This document shows, in pieces, positions 1 to 6,345 of a stretch of 9,754 nt of DNA. Location of the stretch: positions 1 to 9,754 of the forward strand of contig CAZUOO010000029.1 of NCBI GenBank assembly GCA_964621555.1, read 5' to 3'. This DNA is from UBA2022 sp964621555. Lineage in GTDB: Bacteria; Patescibacteriota; Dojkabacteria; SC72. Within the stretch, counting starts at the first letter, position 1. Each line of letters begins with the position of its first letter. The position numbers and the translations under genes are program-made. The notes beneath the pieces are model-generated. The model was not told the DNA's origin and did not search any database. It saw only the letters and a program-made list of their open reading frames with translations.

Positions 1-570
1 GATGGTGTTCTAATAGAGAAGGTAAAGCTGTTTAGTGAAAGGTATTCACAACAATATTTGGTAGATATTAAAGATATGGATATTTTCTTTAAAGGGGAGT
101 TTCAGGAATGTATGGTTGGGAAGAAGGATCTGAAAAAGGTTATTAAGAAATATCTAAAACCATGGAGATGGCAGGGTACTGTAGATCAACTTCTTAAATA
201 CTGGTTTGAAGAAGATATCTTTTTTAACCAGAAAGTAATTGAAGCTATCAATAAACTCGACCGGGAAATCTTTAAGATATACGCATGTAGTAACGAGGAA
301 AAATATCGTGCAGAGTATCTAGAAAATCTTGTATCCCAAAAGCTTAACGTAGATGGCTTTCTCTTCTCAAATGAACTTCGACTATTAAAGAAAGATTCAA
401 AGTTTTTCAATAAGGTGATGAACCAATTCCTTGTAGAGCCAAATCAGGTATACTATTTGGATGATAATGAAAAAAATATTAGGGCGGCGGAGAAGGTTGG
501 TATAAATGTATACCTGTATCCGGATCGAAATTTAGATGAAATTATCAATGAAGCTACTACAAAATCCTAA
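1..570 (+). CDS. HAD-superfamily hydrolase, 5' end outside the window
   Basis: The reading frame is open from base 1 to the TAA at 568-570, so the start lies upstream. The first residues in the window read DGVLIEK, which matches the second half of HAD motif I (DxDG[VT]L); the nucleophilic aspartate would be just before base 1. A motif II-like Ser (ACSN, codon at 289), a lysine-rich stretch near 385-400 that could supply the motif III Lys, and a motif IV acidic pair (YYLDDNEKN, Asp codons at 460 and 463) follow in the right order. The end (AAEKVGINVYLY) is typical of subfamily IA phosphatases, usually small-molecule phosphohydrolases such as phosphoglycolate phosphatase-like enzymes. The substrate cannot be told. 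The 3' end overlaps the following permease gene by 23-35 bases, suggesting co-transcription and perhaps translational coupling. The family call is fairly secure; any link to the transporter is inferred from position only. Confidence 0.8.
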   Translation, partial: DGVLIEKVKLFSERYSQQYLVDIKDMDIFFKGEFQECMVGKKDLKKVIKKYLKPWRWQGTVDQLLKYWFEEDIFFNQKVIEAINKLDREIFKIYACSNEEKYRAEYLENLVSQKLNVDGFLFSNELRLLKKDSKFFNKVMNQFLVEPNQVYYLDDNEKNIRAAEKVGINVYLYPDRNLDEIINEATTKS

Positions 571-1363
571 ACAATTTATAAGAGTGACGTATGAGACTAT
601 CAAGGTCTTTTTAAGCGTGGAGCTTACCCATAGGAATCAGATTATTGCTTGGCTCATAGCTGATTCATTCCAGCCGTTTATACTTGCGGTGCTATGGACC
701 AGTGTAGCTAGGAATAATGGTGCCTTTACAGTTGAGCAAATGGTGACATACTTCTTTATGATTGTAATTGTAAGCAAGTTTACTAAAGACTATTCTGATC
801 AGTTTGTAACAAATAAAATAATGTATGGGGAGTTTTCGAAGTACCTTGTAAAACCATTCAATTACCTTTCTGAAGCCCTTGGGATTAGTATCGCTTCTAA
901 AATATTGAGATTGGTAATCCTTGTACCCTTTCTAGCGGTGATATATATATTCTTTAAGGATATGATTGTGCTTGATCTCTCTGCTTTTAACGTCCTTCTG
1001 TTCATCCTTTCTATCTGCTTCGCGTTTATACTCAACTTCCTCCTTGGTAATACATTTGCACTTGTGGCTTTCTTTGTTAAACAGATACTAGGAATTCGGT
1101 CATTCTATGAAAATGTAGTTACATTCCTTTCAGGTGAGGTAATCCCATTAATTGCAATGCCAATTTGGGCCATCTCCTTTGTTATAGTACTACCTTTTAG
1201 ATATACACTATCATTTCCTGTTGAAATAATAACGGGACAACTACACTCCTTTGAAATATCTAGAGGCTTCTACCTCGCAATAGCATGGATAATTATTCTC
1301 ACGGTAACGTATAAAATACTATATAGACTGGCTATAAAGAAATATGAATCAGAAGGGATTTAG
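536..1363 (+). CDS. ABC-2 type transporter permease, first of a pair (DUF990-like)
   Basis: This 275-residue integral membrane protein has about six hydrophobic segments (roughly residues 36-56, 66-82, 118-140, 151-183, 196-220 and 243-264). The signature GEFSKYLVKPFNYL at 98-111 is the conserved 'GEl..yLlrP' element of the ABC-2 permease family annotated as DUF990/ABC2_membrane_6. The late segment with LSGEVIPL followed by a proline-rich turn is also typical. Such proteins act in pairs with a cytoplasmic ATPase to form an exporter; the substrate is unknown for most. The second permease gene starts inside this one (20-base overlap), so the two are very likely co-translated. The start at 536 gives a 35-base overlap with the HAD gene. 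An in-frame ATG at 548 gives a 23-base overlap and fits usual family N-termini at least as well. Neither has a Shine-Dalgarno sequence. No ATP-binding subunit is present in the window. Confidence 0.85.
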   Translation: MKLSMKLLQNPKQFIRVTYETIKVFLSVELTHRNQIIAWLIADSFQPFILAVLWTSVARNNGAFTVEQMVTYFFMIVIVSKFTKDYSDQFVTNKIMYGEFSKYLVKPFNYLSEALGISIASKILRLVILVPFLAVIYIFFKDMIVLDLSAFNVLLFILSICFAFILNFLLGNTFALVAFFVKQILGIRSFYENVVTFLSGEVIPLIAMPIWAISFVIVLPFRYTLSFPVEIITGQLHSFEISRGFYLAIAWIIILTVTYKILYRLAIKKYESEGI

Positions 1364-2150
1364 TAAAATTAAATACTACCTTAGAATATGGTATGTGATA
1401 TTCAAGCAAAGCCTAAGCAAGGCTGGAACATACCGTGTAGAGGTTCTAGCAAGGGCTGTTAGAGGCATCTTCCTAGTAATAACTCAGATCATATTTATAA
1501 ACGCTGTAATAGGTGAGTCAGACAATTTTGTAGGTTGGAGTCTAGATGAGATGTATCTGCTAGCAGGTATATTTAACACAATCAACTACCTTAGCTGGTC
1601 AGTCTTCTCTATCAACCTCTGGAGATTGGAAGAAAAAATACTTAAGGGAGAGTTCGATTTCATATTGCTTAAACCTATTTCTTCCATATTTGGTTCTTCT
1701 TTTACAGAGTTTTTTGTTGATGACGCCATGTCTGCAATTTCAGGACTAATCCTAATTGGATATTACGTTGTCAATAATTTCGCTATGTTAACGGTTGGAA
1801 GTGTACTCCTCTTCATCCTTTCGATGATGTCTGCGTTCATAATCTGGTTTAGTTTTGAACTCATCTTTGCAAGTTTCGACTTCATTAGGATTAAAAATGG
1901 TTTGAGAGAAATCAAAAAACAGATTGTTGGGGTTGGTAAATTCCCTGTTGATATATGGCAAGGTAATATGAAGTATATCTTCTATACAATACTTCCCATT
2001 GCATTTGTAGGGTCTGTTCCTGCTAGGGTATTAAATGGATACTTTGATTGGACGTATGTAGTGGCTTCTTTGGTAATCTCCATTCTCTTTCTCTTCTTGG
2101 CAAGGGGGATATGGCATGGAGCACTTAAGAAGTATACTAGTGTCGGATAA
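1344..2150 (+). CDS. ABC-2 type transporter permease, second of a pair (DUF990-like)
   Basis: This 268-residue membrane protein is the partner of the preceding permease. It has the same family signature (GEFDFILLKPISS, residues 102-114) after two N-terminal hydrophobic segments (about 40-56 and 70-92). More membrane segments lie at about 130-147, 152-178, 212-230 and 238-254. The stretch ending in ILPIAFVGSVPARVL (216-230) matches the conserved 'lP....s.Pa..l' element near the family C-terminus. The likely complex is a heterodimer of this protein and its neighbour with an ATPase encoded elsewhere, exporting an unknown substrate across the cytoplasmic membrane. The gene overlaps its upstream neighbour by 20 bases and ends 24 bases before the HD-domain gene. 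The start ATG is preceded by A-rich sequence with no Shine-Dalgarno match. Confidence 0.84.
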   Translation: MNQKGFSKIKYYLRIWYVIFKQSLSKAGTYRVEVLARAVRGIFLVITQIIFINAVIGESDNFVGWSLDEMYLLAGIFNTINYLSWSVFSINLWRLEEKILKGEFDFILLKPISSIFGSSFTEFFVDDAMSAISGLILIGYYVVNNFAMLTVGSVLLFILSMMSAFIIWFSFELIFASFDFIRIKNGLREIKKQIVGVGKFPVDIWQGNMKYIFYTILPIAFVGSVPARVLNGYFDWTYVVASLVISILFLFLARGIWHGALKKYTSVG

Positions 2151-2160
2151 TATTTAAAAT

Positions 2161-2166
2161 TATACT
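2161..2166 (+). promoter_or_regulatory. possible -10 element (TATACT) before the HD-domain gene
   Basis: TATACT matches the sigma-70 type -10 consensus in five of six positions. It sits so that the expected +1 (7 bases past its end, about 2173) is only two bases before the ATG at 2175. No good -35 hexamer is seen at normal spacing. In this AT-rich DNA such hexamers arise by chance, so the call rests on position alone. Confidence 0.25.
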
Positions 2167-2174
2167 AACTAACA

Positions 2175-2729
2175 ATGTTAACAAGAGATAGGGCGTATCA
2201 ATTAGTTCTAGAACATACTAAAAATAATAATCTGGTAAAACATATGCTGGCGGTTGAGGCTGCTATGAAAGCGTATGCAAAGAGGTTTGGTGAAGATGAA
2301 GAGAAGTGGGCGGTAACTGGTCTTGTACATGATTTCGATTATGAGAAAATGGAAGAGAAGCATCCTTCAGAGTGGGGGTATGAAATATTGAGAAAGGAAG
2401 GTGCATCTGAGGATGTAATTGATGCCATAGTAGGGCATGCACATAGGGATGACCCTAGTACAAGAAAAGATAGAATGGCACGTGCATTGTTTGCATCTGA
2501 TGAACTCACAGGTTTCATTGTTGCGGTTGCACTAGTACGTCCCGATCAACTATCTAACCTAGAAATTTCCTCTATTAAAAAGAGGTTTAAGGATAAGGCA
2601 TTTGCAAAGGGAGTTGTACGTGAAGATATATTCAATGGTGCAAATGAATTAGGTATTGATATCGATGATCATATACAAACAGTACTTGATGCTATGAAGA
2701 GTATTAAGCAGGAGTTGGGGTTAAGGTAG
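2175..2729 (+). CDS. HD-domain (HDIG-type) metal-dependent phosphohydrolase
   Basis: This 184-residue soluble protein carries the complete H...HD...D metal-binding set of the HD superfamily: His23 (VKHMLAVE), His52-Asp53 (LVHDFDY) and Asp109 (ASDELTG). Extra histidines at 88 and 90 (VGHAHRDD) sit where many HD enzymes hold further metal or phosphate ligands. The pattern and length match the small stand-alone HDIG proteins common in Clostridia and candidate phyla, presumed phosphohydrolases acting on nucleotides or related phosphoesters. The true substrate is unknown. The gene follows the permease pair by 24 bases on the same strand, so it could be read from the same transcript, although a TATACT hexamer just before its ATG could be its own promoter. 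Its last 26 bases overlap the 3' end of the convergent gene on the other strand. Family confidence is high; functional detail is not available. Confidence 0.88.
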   Translation: MLTRDRAYQLVLEHTKNNNLVKHMLAVEAAMKAYAKRFGEDEEKWAVTGLVHDFDYEKMEEKHPSEWGYEILRKEGASEDVIDAIVGHAHRDDPSTRKDRMARALFASDELTGFIVAVALVRPDQLSNLEISSIKKRFKDKAFAKGVVREDIFNGANELGIDIDDHIQTVLDAMKSIKQELGLR

Positions 2730-3246
2730 GTTTTGGAATTGCTTTAGCTACAATCTCTGGATGTATCTCCTTAAGTTTCTCGAAGGCAGTATTAATATTA
2801 CTTGCCCTATTACCTCTCTCTCTATTAATAGTGTTATGGCTAAAGAGAGTTTTCAAAGCTACGCACATACCAATGAAAAAATCTGTATCTTTCAGAGACC
2901 CTTTAATATCCGCTATTAAGGAAGATTTCTCAGGTATTTCTATTACCATAAAACGAGAGTCTCTCATAAGGCAATCTTCTTTGTACAACTGAAAAATTTG
3001 AGATAGCAAATACAATGTCGGATGGGTTGTGGGATTAGGTTCAGGAGAATTTTCGAAATTAGGTTCTCCAGCTTTATTAACCTCAGTTTGGTACATTTCC
3101 TCTAATACTCTAGGAATTGTGAATTCACCGTCTATGAATTTATCAAACAGAATATCAAAATCATCTGACTTTTCGGTAGGTCTATCTTTGGGCATTGGAC
3201 TGCCAACATGAACATCTTGCCGTATTGTCGCACCTACAATTCCCAT
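2704..3246 (-). CDS. protein of unknown function, 180 residues
   Basis: I do not recognise this protein. It is an uninterrupted 180-codon frame starting at the ATG at 3246 and ending with TAA at 2704-2706. It has no signal peptide or membrane segment and is probably cytoplasmic. The N-terminal third is polar and acidic, followed by a proline/asparagine-rich linker (about residues 60-75). A more regular C-terminal half (about 76-168) looks like a folded domain. The last ten residues are a repetitive Pro-Thr tail, encoded by the stretch that is also the 3' end of the HD gene on the other strand, so the tail may have arisen by extension into its neighbour. A TATAAT hexamer (complement of 3256-3261) lies so that transcription would start about three bases before the ATG. 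I consider it real because the frame is long, almost fills its interval, and no competing long + strand frame exists there. Confidence 0.65.
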   Translation of the reverse strand: MGIVGATIRQDVHVGSPMPKDRPTEKSDDFDILFDKFIDGEFTIPRVLEEMYQTEVNKAGEPNFENSPEPNPTTHPTLYLLSQIFQLYKEDCLMRDSRFMVIEIPEKSSLIADIKGSLKDTDFFIGMCVALKTLFSHNTINRERGNRASNINTAFEKLKEIHPEIVAKAIPKPTLTPTPA

Positions 3247-3255
3247 AATATTTTA

Positions 3256-3261
3256 ATTATA
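3256..3261 (-). promoter_or_regulatory. possible -10 element (TATAAT) for the 180-residue unknown gene
   Basis: The - strand reads TATAAT here, an exact -10 consensus. The expected +1 is near 3249, three bases before the ATG at 3246, which would give an almost leaderless mRNA. No convincing -35 element is visible upstream. The surrounding sequence is very AT-rich, so a chance match is quite possible. Confidence 0.3.
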
Positions 3262-3284
3262 TACCCATTGAATTAGTTTTGCTA

Positions 3285-3324
3285 TATAATCAATAATAAT
3301 GAAATACATAGTGTTTAATATAAT
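3285..3324 (+). promoter_or_regulatory. candidate -10 elements for serS
   Basis: The 167-base intergenic region between the unknown gene and serS holds two exact TATAAT hexamers on the + strand, at 3285-3290 and 3319-3324. The first lies in TGCTATATAAT, which resembles an extended -10. Neither has a recognisable -35 hexamer at 16-18 bases. Either would give a leader of about 80-120 bases that includes the small inverted repeat at 3345-3359. I see no T-box, riboswitch or small ORF in this region. Confidence 0.3.
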
Positions 3325-3344
3325 ATCATCAAACTTCTCTTCAG

Positions 3345-3359
3345 GTCTGTACAACAGAC
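3345..3359 (+). repeat. small inverted repeat in the serS leader
   Basis: GTCTGT and ACAGAC are perfect complements separated by the three bases ACA, with a possible further G-T pair outside. It lies 54 bases before the serS start in otherwise A/T-rich sequence, and it contrasts with its surroundings by being GC-richer. It could be a protein-binding site or a short leader hairpin, or may have no role. Confidence 0.3.
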
Positions 3360-3413
3360 TAGATAAACATATAAACACAATCAATATAAAAATAATTTAA
3401 ATAAAAATATGAA

Positions 3414-4679
3414 ATGTTAGACATTAAGAAAATTGTAGAAAATAGAGAAGAGGTAGAGCAGGCGTTGCTCAAAAGGATGGAACCTGAAGACTTAGATTTG
3501 GATAAGATAATTGAATTGTACAACGAGAAGAAGGAGAAACAAACAAAGTTTGAAACTCTTAGAACTAAACAGAAGGGATTCAATGATCAAATGGCACAGG
3601 TGGAAAAGGGAGGAGATGAGTTCAAGACTCTAGTATCTGAGCTAAAGGAACTCTCTAAAGAGGTTAAGGAAGCCGAAGAAGAGTTAAGAGAGAGTGAGGA
3701 AGAGTTAAAGGAAGAACTAGACGTACTACCAAATATCCCTGATGAAGATGTAGTTGGAGGAGGAAAGGAGAACAATCGAGTGATGAGAGAGATAGGGGAT
3801 AAACCCACCTTTGATTTTGAAATAAAAGATCATTTGGACATTGGTGAGGGACTAGATTTAATTGACATGGAAAAAGCTACAAAGATAGCTGGTTCAAACT
3901 TCACAATGTATGTTGGAGATGGTGCACTATTAGAATGGGCTATGATTAACTATTTCATCTCTGAACATGTGAAGGATGGATATAGGATGGTTATGCCACC
4001 ACACCTATTAACTGAACAGTCAGGGTATGCTGCAGGGCAACTTCCAAAGTTCAAAGAAGATGTGTATTGGGTAGACGATGGGAATATGCTCCTACCTACT
4101 GCTGAAACCGCATTGGCAAATATATATAGGGATACACTATTTACAGAGGAACAACTTCCCGTAAAGCTATTCGCATATACACCATGTTATAGAAAGGAAG
4201 CAGGTGGATATAGGACAAACGAACGTGGCCTACTGCGTATGCACCAGTTTAACAAGGTGGAGATGTTCCAGTATACAACCCCTGAACAATCAGATGCAGC
4301 GCTTGAAGAACTCTTAAACAAAGCTTGTAAATTGGTGGAAGGCCTTGGACTCCACTACCGAGTTACACAGTTAGCAGCAGGTGATTGTTCTGCAGGAGCT
4401 TCTAAAACCTATGACGTTGAAGTATGGCTCCCATATCTACAAACATACTACGAGGTCAGCTCTATCTCTAATGTTAGGGACTATCAAGCTAGACGAGGGA
4501 ATGTGAAATATAAAAATGGTAGTGGTGCAAATCAATATGTAAATATGCTAAATGCATCAGGATTAGCCACAAGTAGGTTAATGGTTGCTATACTTGAAAC
4601 ATATCAGAATGCAGACGGTAGTTTAACAGTTCCTAAGGTTCTACAACCATTCATAGGTAAAGAAAAGCTTGATAAGTAA
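3414..4679 (+). CDS. serS: seryl-tRNA synthetase
   Basis: This 421-residue class II aminoacyl-tRNA synthetase charges tRNA-Ser with serine in the cytoplasm. The N-terminal region (about residues 30-108) is a long charged two-helix coiled coil, the tRNA-binding arm typical of SerRS. The catalytic core follows, with the serine-recognition TxE loop (Thr229-Ala230-Glu231), motif 2 (CYRKEAGG followed by RGLLRMHQFNKVE, about 258-282) and motif 3 (GLATSRLMVAILE, about 383-395, with Arg388). The length matches bacterial SerRS. Two places differ from usual bacterial sequences: the 'SSCSN' segment reads SSISN (349-353), and the segment before KTYDVEVW reads GDCSAGAS. The ATG at 3414 follows the A-rich sequence ATAAAAATATGAA with no Shine-Dalgarno; the ATG at 3410 is out of frame and stops at once. 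The following RNA ligase-family gene begins 18 bases after the stop and is probably co-transcribed. Confidence 0.97.
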   Translation: MLDIKKIVENREEVEQALLKRMEPEDLDLDKIIELYNEKKEKQTKFETLRTKQKGFNDQMAQVEKGGDEFKTLVSELKELSKEVKEAEEELRESEEELKEELDVLPNIPDEDVVGGGKENNRVMREIGDKPTFDFEIKDHLDIGEGLDLIDMEKATKIAGSNFTMYVGDGALLEWAMINYFISEHVKDGYRMVMPPHLLTEQSGYAAGQLPKFKEDVYWVDDGNMLLPTAETALANIYRDTLFTEEQLPVKLFAYTPCYRKEAGGYRTNERGLLRMHQFNKVEMFQYTTPEQSDAALEELLNKACKLVEGLGLHYRVTQLAAGDCSAGASKTYDVEVWLPYLQTYYEVSSISNVRDYQARRGNVKYKNGSGANQYVNMLNASGLATSRLMVAILETYQNADGSLTVPKVLQPFIGKEKLDK

Positions 4680-4689
4680 TTTAATTACT
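4675..4689 (+). repeat. perfect AT-rich palindrome across the serS stop codon
   Basis: AGTAATT and AATTACT form seven-base arms around a single T. The palindrome includes the serS TAA stop and reaches nine bases before the next ATG. It could be a weak hairpin or a binding site. Palindromes of this size are expected occasionally by chance in AT-rich DNA, and there is no T-tract of a normal terminator after it. Confidence 0.3.
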
Positions 4690-4697
4690 AATAATTA

Positions 4698-5261
4698 ATG
4701 AGCTTCTTTATAGGAATAATTCCTGACGAGAAAACCAACTATAAAATACGTAAGGTTATAGGAGACGTTGGTCGTGTTTTTGAGGGGCAGAGCGTTGATG
4801 TAAGGTGGGTTAAACCAGATGGTACTCATATATCGCTTATCAAACTTGGAGATCACCTAAACTTTATACAACAGTTCTTCCTCAATCTGAAATTAAAGAA
4901 TATATATTTCTCAAAGTTTAAAATTACACTAGATAAGGCTAATGTTGGAATCGCAAGAAGCTATAAAGAACTCATATACATCTCTCTATATGAGGGAGGT
5001 GAAGATATTAGGAACATACTCTTTAAGATGAGAGAGAAAATCAAGAGCAATGATGCCAATATCTTCCTTCCCCATATTACATTGGGAAGGATAAGTAAGG
5101 ACTTAACAAATGAAGAGTATAGGAATTTGGTGGTTGATGTCCGAAATGTAAACGAAAGCCTTGGGCTTAGAGATATTGAGTTCACAGTTTCGACACTTCA
5201 CGTAATTGAATACACAAAAGATGGAGTATATCGAATTGTTAAATCATACGATCTAGTCTAG
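4698..5261 (+). CDS. 2'-5' RNA ligase family protein (RNA 2',3'-cyclic phosphodiesterase)
   Basis: This 187-residue protein belongs to the 2H phosphoesterase superfamily. It has both catalytic HxT/S motifs at normal spacing: His44-Ile-Ser46 (GTHISLIKLG) and His126-Ile-Thr128 (LPHITLGRI). The opening MSFFIGIIPDE matches the 'R.F.ai..p' first strand of bacterial ThpR/LigT-like proteins, and the length is typical. Known members hydrolyse 2',3'-cyclic phosphate ends of RNA or reversibly join 2'-5' linkages; the physiological role is poorly defined. The gene lies 18 bases after serS with no Shine-Dalgarno, probably in the same transcript. A link with tRNA metabolism is suggested by the neighbours (serS before it, miaA convergent after it) but not shown. 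Its last 23 bases overlap the 3' end of miaA on the opposite strand. The symbol thpR would fit but is not certain. Confidence 0.9.
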   Translation: MSFFIGIIPDEKTNYKIRKVIGDVGRVFEGQSVDVRWVKPDGTHISLIKLGDHLNFIQQFFLNLKLKNIYFSKFKITLDKANVGIARSYKELIYISLYEGGEDIRNILFKMREKIKSNDANIFLPHITLGRISKDLTNEEYRNLVVDVRNVNESLGLRDIEFTVSTLHVIEYTKDGVYRIVKSYDLV

Positions 5262-5880
5262 ATTTAACTTCATCCATTGCATTGTCTAGATTGTCTACTA
5301 CAATTGCATCTCTATTTCTTTTAAACCAAGTCTTCTGTCTTTTTGCATACTGTCTAGTGTGTGTAAATATATTCTGCTTTACCTCCTCAATAGTTATCTC
5401 ATTGTCAAAGTATGGTTTAAACTCATGAATACCTATGATTTTAGGAACGCGGTAATTTGAAAAAAAAGCATGAGCCTCATTCTCCAATCCTTTCTCGAAC
5501 ATAATCTCTATCCTTTCCCGAATGTTCTGTTCTAGCTTTTCCATAGGTAGATCTAGGTAGATGTATATATTATTGATCTCCACCCCTTTTGTAGATACTG
5601 TACCCATCTTCTCTATTTCACGAATAATTCGGACTTTGTTCTGCCTATCACTTTCATTTAGAAGATATAGTCTATTTCCGAGGATGTCTTTGAGCTCATC
5701 TGTTGTGTAGCTATTTAATTCCTCTTTACTGTACTTTGATGCTTGATTAGCTTCTAAATTATAGTCGTATATATAACTATCGATATATAGTCCCGTACCA
5801 CCTACCAATATTGGGTATTCGTCCTGATGTGAATTTATAACTTCTGTTATATCTTGCTTATATTTGTAAACGTTATAGTT
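5239..5880 (-). CDS. miaA: tRNA dimethylallyltransferase MiaA, N-terminus lost in assembly gap
   Basis: The C-terminal 213 residues of MiaA are present. This enzyme transfers a dimethylallyl group from DMAPP to N6 of A37 in tRNAs that read U-starting codons. Diagnostic parts are LVGGTGLYID (residues 25-34 of the fragment), NKVRIIREIEK, RERIEIMFEKGLENEA, the IGIHEF segment and the C-terminal THTRQYAKRQKTWFKR. The P-loop (GPTASGKS-like) and the early catalytic Asp/Thr residues would lie in the missing part. By comparison with the usual length near 310 residues, roughly 65-80 residues are lost. The frame is open up to the N run at 5881, and nothing suggests a pseudogene. The gene is read toward the RNA ligase-family gene and overlaps its 3' end by 23 bases. 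It probably ends the - strand operon that begins with the DUF3048 gene. Confidence 0.95.
   Translation of the reverse strand, partial: NYNVYKYKQDITEVINSHQDEYPILVGGTGLYIDSYIYDYNLEANQASKYSKEELNSYTTDELKDILGNRLYLLNESDRQNKVRIIREIEKMGTVSTKGVEINNIYIYLDLPMEKLEQNIRERIEIMFEKGLENEAHAFFSNYRVPKIIGIHEFKPYFDNEITIEEVKQNIFTHTRQYAKRQKTWFKRNRDAIVVDNLDNAMDEVKSRLDRMI
5251..5263. repeat. short palindrome at the overlapping convergent stops
   Basis: ATCTAG and CTAGAT flank a single T, giving a perfect six-base-arm palindrome that contains the TAG stop of the RNA ligase-family gene and part of the last codons of miaA. It could fold as a very short hairpin in either mRNA. There is no T-tract, so a classical terminator is unlikely. 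Confidence 0.25.
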
Positions 5881-5980
5881 NNNNNNNNNNNNNNNNNNNN
5901 NNNNNNNNNNNNNNNNNNNNNNNNNNNNNNNNNNNNNNNNNNNNNNNNNNNNNNNNNNNNNNNNNNNNNNNNNNNNNNNN
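5881..5980. other. assembly gap (100 N)
   Basis: Exactly 100 unknown bases, the usual placeholder for a scaffold gap of unknown size. The left flank is inside miaA and the right flank inside an unrelated membrane protein gene, both read on the - strand. At least the first 200 or so bases of miaA plus the 3' end of the membrane gene must lie here, so the true gap is probably longer than 100 bases. Confidence 0.97.
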
Positions 5981-6345
5981 CAGAATATATATCCCTCTCT
6001 CTTTATGTCCGTAATGAAGTCAAATTTAATCACTCTATCAATGCTCTCTTTTTGAATATGTAGTAGGTTGAGGAAGTATATAGTATGGGCTACTGAGTAT
6101 AGTATTGGGATCCAGAGTATTGGTATTGAGTTGTAACCAGATGGGTCTATCCCAATCCATCCTGCAAATATATATACCAATAATGATATTGTAACTGGAG
6201 TTGCCAATGTTAGGATATGGTATATGCCACTTCTCTTTTTAAGGTAGTATGAATTGTATAGGAGCAGGAATGCAATCAACGAAGCAATTGTAGCTACTCC
6301 GTATATTATCTCTAAGGCAGTGTAGTATATAAATGGATTAGTCAT
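5981..6345 (-). CDS. multi-pass membrane protein of unknown function, C-terminus lost in assembly gap
   Basis: The first 121 residues are visible, starting with the ATG at 6345. Three hydrophobic segments (about residues 8-30, 42-62 and 74-96) are followed by a basic, amphipathic stretch (97-120) leading into the gap. I do not recognise the family. It is not SecF, despite directly following a SecD-like gene: there is no periplasmic domain after the first segment. The start lies within the 3' end of the SecD-like gene (8-base overlap, ATGACTAA), implying translational coupling. The open frame continuing through the N run into miaA is an artefact of the placeholder length; the downstream residues are unmistakably MiaA. 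Confidence 0.7.

Noticed and set aside
3029..3211. + strand 60-codon frame opposite the unknown gene
   Set aside because: Shorter than the - strand frame, lacks any motif, and lies wholly inside it.
3247..3413. T-box or riboswitch controlling serS
   Set aside because: No T-box consensus, no long specifier stem and no terminator/antiterminator arrangement; only one small inverted repeat in AT-rich sequence.
3587..3808. - strand frame opposite the serS coiled coil
   Set aside because: The product is almost all Ser, Phe and Leu, the antisense reading of the Glu/Lys-rich coiled coil; serS is unambiguous.
5281..5297. Tandem direct repeat of ATTGTCTA with period nine
   Set aside because: It lies within conserved miaA coding sequence, encodes an ordinary DNLDN stretch, and consists of only two short copies.
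5239..6345. A genuine membrane protein-MiaA fusion
   Set aside because: The join lies within 100 N of unknown true length, MiaA lacks its N-terminal P-loop, and the upstream part is unrelated.
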